Positions 1-12,057 of a stretch of 64,000 nucleotides of DNA are shown here, piece after piece. A program made the translations under genes and the position numbers. The stretch lies in NCBI RefSeq assembly GCF_004664715.2, contig NC_051075.1:35813495-35877494 (forward strand), in the 5' to 3' direction. The notes beneath the pieces are model-generated. The model ran no database searches. It had not been told where the DNA came from and worked only from the letters and a program-made list of their open reading frames with translations. This DNA is from Peromyscus leucopus. Lineage: Eukaryota; Chordata; Mammalia; Rodentia; Cricetidae. How positions within the stretch are numbered: position 1 is the stretch's first letter; each line of letters opens with the position of its first letter.

Positions 1-419
1 GAAACAGACCATAGTTACTGATTGTTTCTATGTTTTAGGAGCCTGTGGTCTGTGTATCAGTGAGGCGCTGGCATTTTATTTCCTTATGGGAAATAAAAGA
101 TTAAAGAATTCTTCATTTATACAACCTTAAACATTGTTCGTTGATAATGTTACACACTTGTCAACTATTCTATGATGAATGTAACTCTCATCTTCTCTTA
201 TATCCCTTACACTCCTGTTACCTTCTCTCTTAGAACTCTTCTTCCATATCTCCTCCTGATCTTTCTGCCCCAACCCCAACTAGATTTCCTGTGTGACCAT
301 GGACTTAGAACTAGCCATCAAAGCCAAACTGGAGCCCAGTGGGCTCCTCAATAGGTAACTAACTGAAGATAATGACTACTGCTCCCCAGGAACCCATTGA
401 TAGCAAATGCTTCAGTGGG
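1..419. other. Unassigned sequence at window start
   Basis: I see no gene or confidently recognisable repeat here. The only open frames are short and have no family resemblance. The sequence may already be the outer part of the antisense L1 3' UTR that becomes recognisable from about 420. Confidence 0.4.
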
Positions 420-1600
420 AGGGCCAAAGAGCAGTCTGCCCAGCCCCTTGTGGTGCTAAGAAAGCTGCTTGTCAGGGAGAAAGATTCCAGCTAAGTTCCA
501 GCTCTCTCCATTGTTCTCCTTTCCTTTGCAAAGTCATAGAGTATCTTCAACAATAGGATCTGTTGGGCAACCAAGAAGCGGAGCAAGTACCTGCATCGTT
601 TGGGAACCTTTGGGTTTTTCCTGAACAATTAATAATGAGGAATCACACAATCAGACATGCAGGAGCACCCTCTCTCTCACACACACACTCTCAGTTAATA
701 TTTTTAATTTTATTGACAAAGTAATATATTTGCACATGGCTTTTTCAAACATCCTTAGTTTTGGTAGCTCTCTCTGCCCCCCTCATCCCACCAACCCACT
801 ACACCCCCAACACCTGCATAAGTTTTCCTTACCCCAAATTCCATCTATTTTTATACCACCTGCATTCTTCTATCCTCTGCCTCCCTAAAGACATCCTCTA
901 TCCCAAGGATCCTTCTTTACTATTCTTCTATACGTACTGCAGTTTAAACAAAAAAACTAAAGATCTGAAGCTAGGATCAGCACATGAGAGAGGATATGTA
1001 GCATTTATCTTTCTGAGCCTGGGCTAACTTGCTCACTATAACTTTTTTTTAAGTTCTATCCATTTACTTGCAAATTTTATAATTTCATTTTTCTTTATTA
1101 TTGAAAAAATTCAGTTGTGTATATGAACTACATTTTCATTTTCGTAGCTGGTTGTATTTCCTAGCTACAGTGGATAAAGTAGCAATGAACACGGCTGAGC
1201 AACTATCTCTGTAGTAGGACATAGAGTCCTTTTGGAATATGCCCAGGATTGGTAAAGCTAGTAGATACAGTTAGAGCATTGTGAGGAGCCTTCAGACCAG
1301 TTTTCATGGTGGTTACAACAGTTTACACTTCTACCAACAGTAAATAATGGTTCCTCCTCCCCACATCCTCACCAGCATTTGTTGTCATTGGAGTTCTTGA
1401 TGAGAGCCATTCTGTGGGGAAGACAGAATCTGAAATCTCTGTTTTTACTTGAATTTCCTCGTTAGCTAATGAAGTCAGATACTTTTTAGGTGTTTATTAG
1501 TCAATTGTACTTCTTTGGGGAACTTGTTTATATTTAGTGGTTCATTATCTTTTATTGAGTTATATTCTTGATGTCTACTTTTCCGCATTCTTTCTATTAG
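420..1600 (-). mobile_element. L1 LINE remnant, antisense (3' UTR and ORF2 end)
   Basis: The plus strand carries the reverse complement of a rodent L1 3' end. Recognisable pieces are the 'cttcaacaatagga' block near 547, a pyrimidine-rich 3' UTR stretch near 760-900, and from about 1050 the antisense ORF2 tail ('tagctacagtggataaagta' near 1160; 'ccacatcctcaccagcattt' near 1360). It is heavily mutated with no long open frame. Exact ends and subfamily are uncertain. Confidence 0.6.
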
Positions 1601-1744
1601 AAGTGTAGCTGGAGAGGATTTTCTTATATCATATAGGTCATACTATACTTGACAGTTAGCTTCTTTTACTCTGTAGGAACCTTTTAGTTTCTTGTCAAGA
1701 TTCTTCATGGCACTTTCAGAGAAATGACCAACGTCCACATTCAT

Positions 1745-2092
1745 TGTGTGGTTCACACTTGAAAGGGGCACCTCAGTCTTACTATGTTTGAAATCTTGGT
1801 CCCCAACCAGTGACACTGTTTTTGGAATGTTGTAGACCTTGAAGGAGGTGGAGGCTTGCTGGAGAAGCTGGTTCACTAGAAGCTGACCTTACATTTTACA
1901 GCCTGACTGTTCCTGTCTCTCCTGACCACGAAAGCAATGTGACATCTACCTTATATTCCTCTTGCCATGACTTACTTCCCAAACCTGGTAGACTCTACCC
2001 CCTCAGAATGTAAGCTGAAAGAAAACCTTTGTCTCTTACATTGCTTTTGGCCAGGTATTTTATCACAGCAGAGAGAAAAGTAACTAAGATGC
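1745..2092 (+). mobile_element. MaLR-like solo LTR (MT/ORR1 type)
   Basis: The stretch begins with a TGTGTGGTT-like start, passes through the 'cttggtccccaaccagtg' block near 1795 and a 'gaaggaggtggaggcttgct' block near 1840, and ends with 'ttttatcacagcagagag' and 'aagtaactaaga' near 2075-2090. This order is typical of rodent MaLR LTRs. I see no matching 5-bp target-site duplication. The subfamily cannot be fixed by eye. Confidence 0.55.
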
Positions 2093-2319
2093 CACATAAC
2101 CATGAAGGAAGAAGTGTGTGAAGACAATGAAGAGGTGCATAACACAGATAAGCCTGCAGCAGTATTGGGAGTGCGGGGAGCCCCTTCTATCCTCCATGTC
2201 CCAGAAAACAACAGAAAATTGAGAAAATACCTGCTAAATATTGGACTCAAAATGAAACAAAATCACAATTTATTTTACAAATATTTCAATGTTGACATTC
2301 TTTAATAATACTCAAATGA

Positions 2320-2478
2320 GCCCAGGCAGTGGTGGTGCACGCCTTTAATCCCAGGACTCGGGAGGCAGAGCCAGGTGGATCTCTGTGAGTGCAAGGCCAG
2401 CCTGATTTACAGAGGGAGATCCAGGACAGACACTACACAGAGAAACCCTGTCTCAAAAATAAATAAATAAGCAAAAAA
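2320..2478 (+). mobile_element. B1 SINE with 13-bp target-site duplication
   Basis: This is a sense B1 (7SL RNA-derived SINE). It starts 'cccaggcagtggtggtgcac', has the 'cctttaatccca' B-box region, the 'gaggcagagccaggtggat' core and an A-rich tail of 'aaataaataaataa' type. A perfect 13-bp duplication ('aatactcaaatga') lies at 2307-2319 and 2479-2491, so both ends of the insertion are exact. It was mobilised in trans by L1. Confidence 0.93.
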
Positions 2479-2492
2479 AATACTCAAATGAA

Positions 2493-3334
2493 GACACCAA
2501 AATAATATTCTTGATATTAAATAGTTGAGACATATTTAACAAGTTTGTTTCTTTCCAGTGATCTGTATAATCAATCACAAATGATTTAGTCAGTAGTCCC
2601 TGGTCTAATTTTAAATAACCTAAACATTTAATATGAATTGACCTGAAAAATCATGTTACACATATTGGGTAAGAGAAATGAGAATAACTTTCATTCTCAT
2701 TAATCTCTCTATGTAAGTTCTCAGGAATTAGAATACTCAAGGTTGAACTAATACTTAACACTGCAAAAGAAGAAGCAATCAAAGAGAATTGCTAAGCTTT
2801 TTAATTCCTGTTGTTTTAAAATTGAAATTGATTTCTAAATGTTGCATCTTCCTCAGAAAATTTGAAACAACCTTAAAATAATTAATTGAATCGCATCAAA
2901 TAATGGCAGACAGCATAAACTATTTTTAACCTCAGATTAATTAATGAAGCAATAATACAAGGCAAGGAAACTTGCTGCGCTGGAGATTTGAGTCAGTCAC
3001 CCACAGGGGGGATAATTTCTCCAGCTGAAGCCTGCTTCTGGCATTTCACAGGCATTCTGAAAACACTGTGAGAAAACTGCCATATTTGAAGATTTTCAGT
3101 GGGATAGGAATCCAAGTGCAGAGTTTATTTTACTTTAGTAGTTAACTATTCAAATAATACTTTCAAGACACCTTGAAAGTATTGTAAAAAGCTGCCTTCT
3201 ATGAAAGGCAGGGGAATGTACAAACAGCAAAGGCTACTATATACGGACTATATAAATGAATACTGAAGAATTAACAAATGGATAGCCTTGAACTAAAAAA
3301 AGTCTCATTAAACATACCTTCTTCTCTCTTATTT

Positions 3335-3337
<3 letters not shown>
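2493..3337. other. Unassigned non-repetitive sequence with TAAT-rich core
   Basis: No gene or recognised repeat. The part at about 2880-3080 is less repeat-like, and holds several homeodomain-type TAAT/ATTA motifs ('aattaattgaatcgcatcaa', 'attaattaatgaag') next to a short GC-richer stretch. It could be conserved non-coding DNA, but nothing in the sequence alone proves this. Confidence 0.3.

Positions 3338-3387
<50 letters not shown>
3338..3387. repeat. (CT)n microsatellite
   Basis: An almost pure run of about 24 CT units. It creates a false Ser-Leu repeat open frame on the plus strand. Confidence 0.97.
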
Positions 3388-3389
<2 letters not shown>

Positions 3390-3534
3390 TAACTCAGTTA
3401 TATTTTTATAAAATAATAATATTCCTAACAATTAAAAATCACACCTATCAGCACTTAATCATCCAAGAATCTTTCAAATTTGTACCAGGTTACAATTAGT
3501 AAAATATATAATTTAGGCTTATAGGTGCTTTGGT

Positions 3535-3891
3535 GGCATTGTCAACTTGACATAATTCAGAATTTTAATGGAAAAAAATCTCTGAGCATGTATGTAAAGG
3601 ATTTTTCTAATTTAGGTTAATTGAGGTGGGGAGACTTACCCTAATTATGCATGACAGCAACACATTCCATGAAGGATTGTCCTGGACTAAATGAAAAGGA
3701 GAAAGCAGGGTGAGCAGTGAGTTATCTCTCTCCTCTCCTTACTGCTCGATGCAGGGGAAGCAGCTGTTCCATGCTCCTGTCACTATGCCTTACTTCTGTG
3801 ATGACTGTACCTTTGAACTGTGAGCTAAAATCACCCCTGCCATTCTTAAGTTGCTTTTTCAACTGTTTTCTCATAGTAACAAGAAATGTTA
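3535..3891 (+). mobile_element. Old LTR-like rodent interspersed repeat
   Basis: A 'tgtcaacttgac' start (3541), a 'ggttaattgaggtggggaga' block near 3617, a 'tgaactgtgagctaaaatca' block near 3815 and 'cttaagttgctttttcaact' near 3846 follow the order of a common rodent medium-reiteration repeat with LTR-like architecture. A second, more degraded copy lies at 60.64-61.05 kb. I cannot name the subfamily with certainty. Confidence 0.5.
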
Positions 3892-3892
3892 C

Positions 3893-3952
<60 letters not shown>

Positions 3953-3955
3953 AAC
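3892..3955. repeat. (AAAG)n microsatellite
   Basis: About 16 tandem AAGA/GAAA units directly follow the 3' end of the preceding repeat, probably grown from its A-rich end. The 'KKERKKER' open frame across it is an artefact. Confidence 0.97.
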
Positions 3956-4257
3956 CCACTAATCAATATTGAGCAATTGAATATGGTCATAGTTTAGCCC
4001 ATTACGAAATTACACTAAGAACAAGTTCAAGCCCACCATTTTAGAAACTAATTTTCAGGCCAGAAGAATACATCCTTTTCTGAGAAAATGTGTTTATGGA
4101 ACTCGTGAACTATGGCACATCACATTGAAGTTTTTATTTTTGCTCTAATTAATTGAAACATCTTTTATTTTCTGGGAAGTGATTTTTTTTTTTAGCTAGC
4201 ATTTATCAACACTAATTCAAGATAGACAAAAAGTATTCAAAATCTGCATATTTAGAA

Positions 4258-4483
4258 CTGGAGAGATGGCTCAACAGTTAAAGGCACTAATGGCTACTTC
4301 AGGGAACCCAGGTTCAATTCCCAGCACCCACATGATGTCTCACACCCATCTGTATCTACAGTCCAAGGGGACTGGATGTCCATGTCTGGCCTCTGTGAGT
4401 ACCTGGAAGCACATGGTGCACAGACTTAATGTATGGGCAAAACTCCATATACATAATATAATAAGATAAAATAATAAAAATTT
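4258..4483 (+). mobile_element. B2/B3-type SINE
   Basis: A tRNA-derived SINE in sense orientation. It opens 'ctggagagatggctcaacag', which holds the A box, followed by 'ggttcaattcccagcaccca' (B box). A body with 'tggcctctgtgagtacctgg' follows, then an AT-rich tail ending in 'aataataaaaattta'. It is diverged from a master copy. Confidence 0.85.
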
Positions 4484-6262
4484 ACACTAACTCGGCCTTC
4501 CCAAAACTGCTTCTAAAACAGCTATCTTTAAGAAAAAATGTATTTATTTCATTAAATTTATTTTGAAATATTACATATCCTCATATTCAAAAACACACTA
4601 TTACCATAATGTGCCTTAAACTTATATTTGATCTTCATGGTAAAAAATTATTTTCCCTTTGTTTTGAATGCTTTGCTTAGACTTTTGGCCAAAACCAATA
4701 TAAGACCTAAGTAAAGCTTTACTATTTTAACACAAAATATACATTACATGTGATTTCCTATGTAAGAGGTAAGGGGGGGAGTCTTAATAGCCTAGGTCTT
4801 AAGCAATATTTTCTTTTCCTGACATTTTGTACATATGAAAAGTGAGAAAACTAAACATTAACTTTCTCTCACCATAGGCTTTTTTTCCTAGATAGATGTA
4901 GATTGCGGTGGCTGAAGGTAATCATCAGTCTGCTAGTGAGCATGCACATGACAATTGTTCGGCCTCACGGACAACATTTGAGAAGCCAAGTATAGGAAGT
5001 AAATCCAAAACCCAGGAGTAATTTGACATCTAGGATCCAGCATTGTGCTCGAGATGCCTAACAATGAGACTTGATCCAAATATGTGCCCCTTGAACATGC
5101 CCACATTTCACACATGGCCTCTTCCAGACGCACCCCAAAGCCCTAGTTCCTAATAGAGTCCTACACCCTCCCTATCTTGGATATGAACTGGAAAGCAAGG
5201 CTATGTATGTAGAAGTTTCAAGACTTTAGTTTTGACCAGTTTCTCCTTAATGGACTCCATGATTTACAGCTGAACAACATATGTGAGCGCATGTATTTTA
5301 GATACTTATACAAATCGTGCTAGTCCCACCTTCTTCAAACTGGTTTCATTTCCCCCATTATACCTGGCTGTTGGTTTCACATCATAATCTCATAATAACG
5401 TATATATGGTTCTACTGAAGCTCCTCAATATTCTGAACATGGAGAGGGTATTTCACTTTACAAGAGCCTCAGAAATTAGCAATGGAGGACCCATCTCAGA
5501 TTCAACACACTTAAATCTTTTTAATCTTAAGTAAGATAATGAAAGAGTGAATTCACACTGACCAAACGCTTGTCCAAAAGGATAGCACTAGGATTGAGAC
5601 TGGCAGCTTCACAACGCGTCCGAGCTTATACTCCTCTTTGACAGAGAAGAGGTCGAGGGCCAGCTGATGCTCCAGCTGGCCAGAGGAGAGGCTGTGTTGG
5701 AGACTTTGCTGCTCTACTTTGATGTGATGTTGTTTCCATAGACAGATACGATGCAGCTGAACTAAGCAAATAACTGGTCTGTTTTTAATTCTTATGGGAG
5801 CCCATCAAAATTTTTGTGACATAGATAATAATGCACATAAATGTGTGATATGACCTAACATATGAAAACAGTGGCTGAACTGTAGCTGAAGGAAATAACT
5901 TTTGTTTGAAGTGAAATTAATTTCAATTTGGGCTATGCATGTATTTGTAATTCACTTTGTGAAGCTGTTGGAACTAAAGACCTACGATCATGTTCCCCTG
6001 TAGCCAGCTCTGGGGTTATAAGGAGAGGATTTTGTGCAGGCCTTTCCAAAGGATTTAACACCAAATGTCTGGGGCAGGGGGCGGATTGCAAGAAAACAAT
6101 AACATTGGGGTACCAAATCTGAGGACAATCTCTTAATGGTAGATCTGTAGATCTTCATTTATCTGCGCTGTATATCTAGGCTAGAAATAGTTGTATTGTT
6201 TATTTCAGTGGATGAAAAATGAGTGAAATTCTGCATTTTGTAGGAATGCTTATAGCAGATGA

Positions 6263-6265
<3 letters not shown>
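4484..6265. other. Unassigned sequence
   Basis: No gene or recognisable repeat over about 1.8 kb. Open frames are all under 70 codons and lack any domain signature. A perfect 9-bp inverted repeat with a 6-nt loop sits at 5658-5681, in a locally GC-richer patch (about 5590-5720). Confidence 0.4.
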
Positions 6266-6337
<72 letters not shown>

Positions 6338-6338
6338 C
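6266..6338. repeat. (CT)n microsatellite, 73 bp
   Basis: A long CT run with one TTT interruption near 6325. On the minus strand it produces an 'ERERER' pseudo-open frame that is not a gene. Confidence 0.97.
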
Positions 6339-9300
6339 CAACACCCCTTATGTTTTGCCACCAAGACTTATGTGCTAAAAAGTGGACTCCTAAGTTAAGA
6401 AAGGGGAAGAGAAAGAATTGCTAAACAATGTTTTCTCACATTAGTTTTTATTACCATGGTTAAAAATAAAAAGGTACTAAAAGTAATAACTTCACTCAAT
6501 AAATTTTTTTTAAAAAAATACCAAAAAACTCTCTGGCATCATTATATTTTTGACACCTTTACATCTGAAATAATACTTTACAAACCAATTCTGAAACAAT
6601 GTATGTTGACGGTGGATGGTGATTGAGTTGGCTTTATGTAAGTAGAGGGAGGGAGGTACCGGTGTAGTTCATGGCAGCAAGTGAGTTGAATTTGTCTGGC
6701 AAATGAACAAAAAGATGAGTCGCCTCCTCATTTAAAGCTGCTTGTTCTCCAGAGCAAGATCTTCCTCAGAGAGCAAGGAAGAGTTACTGTGTTTGCTCAA
6801 GTTACAATCAAGAGTGAGGATGAGCAGAAAAGACTACGACCACATTTGCTGACGATACCTTGACATTGATGAACCTATAAAAACCCACCTCTAGCTTGTC
6901 AACAGTGCACAAACCTAGACCGAGCTTTGATCAACAGAAGCAGGCGGTTATCTTCCAGGAATCTATTTTGCCTTTTCAATTTTGAATTCTGTTGTTAAGG
7001 TGATTTACTGATTGAATTTTCAGATCCCTCGCACAAAGACTGAAGATTATTAGCATTCTTTGAATATAAATGAAGACTTTGTTATGGGATTCAGTTTCTC
7101 AGTGAATTTTAATTTTGAAGATGTTCTTTTTTGTTTTGTTCATATTATAAGCAGAATTTTAATCAACTTCCAGGGCCCATAGAAATATGGCAGGGTTGAA
7201 GGAGAAGCACACATATTTAGGACTACAAACTATAAAGTTCTGTGAACATGAACACATTAAGAGAGTGATAAAACAGAGAGGTAGACCTCCAATATAATAC
7301 AATCTCTTATTGTTATTTTCATCTACACAAAGGATTATTACAATGAAAAGCTGCTCACTAAACATACAATATTTCCTGAGCTGGTGATGATTTTTGCCAA
7401 CTACCCATGCAGCCACCTACGTATATTAAATCACTTTTAATGCATGCCCATGAAGCTGCTAGCTAGGATTCTTTCTCACAGACATGTGTATAAACACCAG
7501 ACATACCAGCTCTTCCCCAGATCAGAAAGGGTTATAAAATACAGGGAGAATTCACAGAGAGATAAGAGCAGATGGTTATGTGGAATAAATCTTCAAAGAA
7601 GAATCTATTTTCACCTCTCAGAAAGAAAACATTGAACTTCACCTCACTCTGCTTGTAACAGATTTTCATAACATGTTTTCTGTATGGGCTAGCATGGGAT
7701 GCAAAATGCAGGAACCCTTTGTTAAGGTTGTTGTAGCAGAAAAAAAAAAGTAGATATAATTTTGTAAGACATACATGCTGAAGTTACCATCTTATAGAAA
7801 AGGTAGTTTCATTTTTGTGACAAATGAAGATGCTCACTTATAATAACATACATCACAGACTCATGCTATCAAAACCAAAGCCCTTTGTTTTATACCCTCA
7901 CAAATTCAAATGCTACCAACAGACACAAAAACGGCAGAACAACACCTAACACAAAGAACAGTTTCCATATCCTTCAACGCAGGTGACTTTCACCTTTTCT
8001 TCATTCACAAAGCAACCAGAATCTCTCACACACATCATTTGAAGACCTTGCTTCAGTTCATCCTGTTTATCTTGATGTTTACCAAGCACATGACTCTGTC
8101 ACATCTGCCAGTCTCTAAGCAAGTTTAGCTGTTAATTTTCTAGGCTAAATTTTTAGTTTGGCTGGGAGGCAGCTAGACAAGCATAATTTGGAGGTTGGTA
8201 ACTAGACTAGAACAGGACAGCAGTGTTTCCTGCTCTTCTGTAACTGGGAAGAAGCAGATTTGTAGTACTTTTGAAACTACATAAGTGATTTAGAACCATA
8301 CAACCAATCTATTTATTTGTTTATGAAAATTGATGCTTAGAAACATCTGGAGATAATTCTTTCAAAGCTATCCAGTCAGGAATTAAGTTCTGTTTGGCAC
8401 CGTTAAATGCTGTTAAAAATTATAGTAGAACCTTTCTGTTTTAGTTTTCTGTAAGCACACTTTGATGCTCTGTGAATGAATGATGCTATATAAAGTGGGC
8501 CATTTGACAGATCCTTCCTTCAGGTGAGCCTGGCTGCCTTAAATGGGAAAGTTTCCAGAGAAACACCCTATTTGAGCCTGATTTGACACCTGCCTCAGGA
8601 GGATTTGTTCTAGTCCAAGCTGGGACCAGTAACAGAAACTTTTACTACAAAAAAGGCAAGGGTCTGTGACCTTCAGGCAGACCTATCTGCAGCTAAGCTA
8701 CAGAAAGCATGGCCTCTGGCACTTTGAACTTCACAGTAGCTGTCCTCAGTCATGTCTGGAGGAAGAAGAGCTTATGATTTTTGATAAGAAAGTTATACCT
8801 ATGCTTTGCTAAGATTTATCTCAATAAAACTGAAAGTCATGAGCTGGTTAGCACAAGATATAATCACCTCATTTACATTCTGCATACAACCTCTTGTATA
8901 TGTATGTGTCTTAGATTTTAGTCCACTTTCCAGGTTAACCAGATCCCTGTGTGATACATGGGTGTCGCATCACTATTCTCCAAAGAAGCCTAGCTTCCAA
9001 GCCTTGTTTTACCTACCAACTTATGATCCTTTTCATAACAAAGCATCCTGAGCTTGTGACAGGAGCATCAGTGGACCCACAGGAGCAGGAGAAGCAGTAG
9101 AAACAGTATCAGTAGTGGGAGGAAGGCAGCTTAAAAGCTAACAACATCATCAGGAAACAAACCATGGAGAGAAGAGGTGATTGGCATGACAGAACATGGT
9201 AGGTTAGGGAAGGTAAAAAAACTGGAGAACAGAGAGAAGTCAGTAAGAGCTAAAGGGTAGACACTGTGTACTGTGGGGAGTTTCCAAGGGTCTTTATACT

Positions 9301-9754
9301 CAGTGCACAGATTTTTTTTTAGTACTAGCCACCACCAAGCCAAGGGGCCATGACAAAATGGTGCCTCAACACAGGCCATCACCTGCTACAGCTACATCTA
9401 TGAATAGTCACGGGAGTATGTGGCCAAAAACCACTGAGACCTAGAGAAGGGAGCCTTAAATCTGAACATATAGAGCTGCAAGGTTCTGGCCTCTGGAGCT
9501 CAGAGCTTTTAGTTATCAGCACTCAGAACCATAAGACTGAGAATGTGTGTAGTCCATGCATCCAATCCGCCTGTTGGCACTCAGGGCCTACAAATATTAC
9601 AAATGAGGGAGCTGGGAAAGTCACATTTTGTCTCTTCTTGATTTACATCCAAATTTTACCAATACTCCTTTAAGAGAAAGGTTGAATAGTAAAGGATACT
9701 AATAGTACTTGGAGGTTAAAAGAAAAAATTTGGAGCAAGAAACAATCCACAGAC
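6339..9754. other. Unassigned sequence
   Basis: About 3.4 kb without a recognisable gene or confident repeat. The 7738-7750 stretch is a simple A run. A segment near 8320-8400 is weakly reminiscent of a MIR SINE but too degraded to call. Open frames here (up to about 85 codons) have no recognisable motif. Confidence 0.4.
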
Positions 9755-9945
9755 GAGCCAGGCGGTGGTGGCACACACCTTTAATCCTGGCTTTTGGGAA
9801 GCAGAAGCAGGTAGATCTCTGAGTTTGAGGTCAGCTTGATCTACAAAGTGAGTTCCAGGAGAGCCAGGGATGTTACATGGAGAACCACTGTCTTGAAAAA
9901 ATAAGAAACAAAAACCGAACAACCAAACAAAAACAACAAGAAGAA
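9755..9945 (+). mobile_element. B1 SINE
   Basis: A sense B1 starting 'gagccaggcggtggtggcac', with 'cctttaatcctgg', an 'agcaggtagatctctgag' core and an A-rich tail built from 'aaaacaaaaacaac'-like units. It is moderately diverged (for example 'gatgttacatggagaaccac' where younger copies have a CAGAGAAACCC block). I could not delimit a clean duplication. Confidence 0.88.
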
Positions 9946-10938
9946 ATTGATCTGCATAATTAATGACCAGTGACTAATTTGAAGGATTAACAATAGACAT
10001 TCCAGTGACACAAAAATAAAGCAACAAAAACATCTGTTTCTTTAACTCTAATAGGTAGACTATAACCCTGTGGAACAACATGTAGCTTACAGAATGAATA
10101 TACTTTTAAACCAGCAAAACCTATGTGAAATTTGAAATGAAGCCACATATGTCATAAGACTAAACATGCTGTGACATTTTATTTATGTGAACAAAATAGT
10201 GATAATATATTTCTAGTATTAAAAGTTTAATTTTATATTCTCCCCTTTTAACCTAAAAACTAACATAATTACATAAAAAACTTAGAGATCATTCATAAAG
10301 TATCTGACACTTTCATTTTTCTCCTGCCAAGTGATATTTTAATTTTGAAATAACTGACAGTAAGACAGTGATCATATAAGAATTTCATACATGGTATTCT
10401 CTGAACAGTCTCTTGATCAAACAACGCTACATTGTCCTAAGAGACTGATGAGATCTAGCCCTCTAAGATGATGTATCAAGATGAGCAAGATGTCTCAAAC
10501 AATGACTGGCTATTCATAATAGATGAATCCTGGTAGGGTCTACCAGTCCCCAAATATCCATAGGGAATTTCTAATAAAATTCCAGTGTTTTTCACTTCTC
10601 TGAAATCTGCAATCCATGAATATCTATTACCAGATTCCAGATCCAGCGGGATTCAGGTCCCAAAAGGAAGGTATGGAGTTAGCGAAGGGAGGAGACTGAT
10701 ACAGTCTGAGGGTGAATCAGGATGACTGCCTGTTTATTGAATATAGGCTGTACCTTATGTACTCTAAAATTGCATCATAGTTAGACCATAAGCAATATTG
10801 AAAACAGACTTAATGATTCCAGGGTGAAAGTGGTCATCAATATCATAGCATTTTTCTTGAATCAAAAAAGCAGTAAGTTTAGCAAAAATCTAAATGCCTA
10901 TTGTCCTCTAAATTTCAGTAACTATATCGGGTGCCCTC
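9946..10938. other. Unassigned AT-rich sequence
   Basis: No gene or confident repeat. The part from about 10620 to 10900 could belong to the same decayed element as the coding remnant that follows, but I see no diagnostic end. Confidence 0.3.
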
Positions 10939-11552
10939 TTACACTTCCTCCTGCATGGTCTCAGCTTCTGCGGTCAGGAAATGACAGACATTGAGTCCTG
11001 AGAAACAAACCCATAAGAGTGATTTTTCATTTTTCAAGGGATATGACATAGTGTTTGTATCATCTAGCACAACAAGCATTGAGCTGTTTTCTAATTGCAT
11101 TCCTTTGTGCCTAGTCTTATCATATGGGCCTGTTCCTCTCATGAGCTTCCAAAAGGGAATACCCTGATATCTTACTATTTTTTCCATGATACAATATCAT
11201 TCTGATTCCTTCCAAGTATACACCTGTATATGGAAGAGGGGGATCAAGCCAGTCTAACTTTATAACAGAATCTGCTCCCCATGGGACAAACCAGATCTTG
11301 TCATTCATCCAGTAAGCCATGAGTGATGGGCACTATTCTATACTTATTTATTGAACTCTTGCCTTTAATGGTCTCAGGTTCTGGATCTGGGTCCACTGTT
11401 TCCCTCAATTTTGTGTTTTCATCTCTGGAACTAGGTATGCCCAACTGCAAATCTTTAACTTTTCTATACTTGGTGTCATCAAGGTGGGGGCGGGGTGCAA
11501 TGGGGAGTCCTGTGTGTAGAGTGGGCAGAGTTATCATGCTCTGTAGTTCCAT
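10939..11552 (-). pseudogene. Frameshifted minus-strand coding remnant, unidentified
   Basis: Three minus-strand open frames of 83, 66 and 82 codons lie head to tail in different frames (11552-11301, 11320-11120, 11187-10939), overlapping by only 20-68 bases. That pattern suggests one ancestral coding region broken by at least two frameshifts. The predicted segments are not low-complexity. They contain Trp-rich stretches (WMNDKIWFVPWG; LDWLDPPLPY) that look like real protein. I do not recognise the family. A retroviral env or similar ERV-derived open frame is one possibility, given the ERV density nearby, but no heptad, fusion-peptide or catalytic motif is visible. It is not expressed as a single protein in this state. 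Confidence 0.4.
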
Positions 11553-11864
11553 GGTAGCAGGGATTTTTTTCCCAAAAAATTACTTGGTTTAAAGAGACTG
11601 CCATTGTATATGTTCTTGTCCCTCACCAAAGCTCAGGAAAAGTTCCCAAAGGAAAAGGTATGTGGAAACTCCCATAACACATAGTGAAATATCATTGAAA
11701 ATGAAGGTTTAAAAGGTGGTGGAGAGTTGTGATCCACAGTGTAGAAGTGCTGGAAGTTTGTCAAGTCGCAGTGGTCATCATGCAGTCCACACCTATCTGT
11801 GAATTTTAAAATACCTAGGATTTGGAATCATCTAAAGTCCAAGCATAGATACTGCTATAATTTT
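11553..11864. other. Unassigned, possibly continuing the remnant
   Basis: No feature I can name. It lies upstream of the minus-strand remnant and may be part of the same decayed element. Confidence 0.3.
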
Positions 11865-12057
11865 TAAGATTTTTTTATAACTATGTGACTGTGTTGGCAT
11901 GTGTTTGATCTGGGTCTGTATGAAAGACAGAAGAGGACCTTAGATCCCCTAGAACCAGTTTCCAGTGTTTGTGAGCTGCCAGAAGTGCCTGGAACAAACT
12001 CATGTCCCCTGGAAGAGCAGTAAACGCTCTTATCAGTTAAGCCACTTCTCTATCCCT
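11865..12057 (-). mobile_element. B3/B2-type SINE, antisense
   Basis: The plus strand shows the reverse complement of a B3-like SINE: an AT-rich tail side at 11865, 'ttagatcccctagaaccagt' in the middle, then the reversed promoter region 'agagcagtaaacgctcttat' and 'cagttaagccacttctctat' at the right end. It is old and diverged. Confidence 0.7.
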
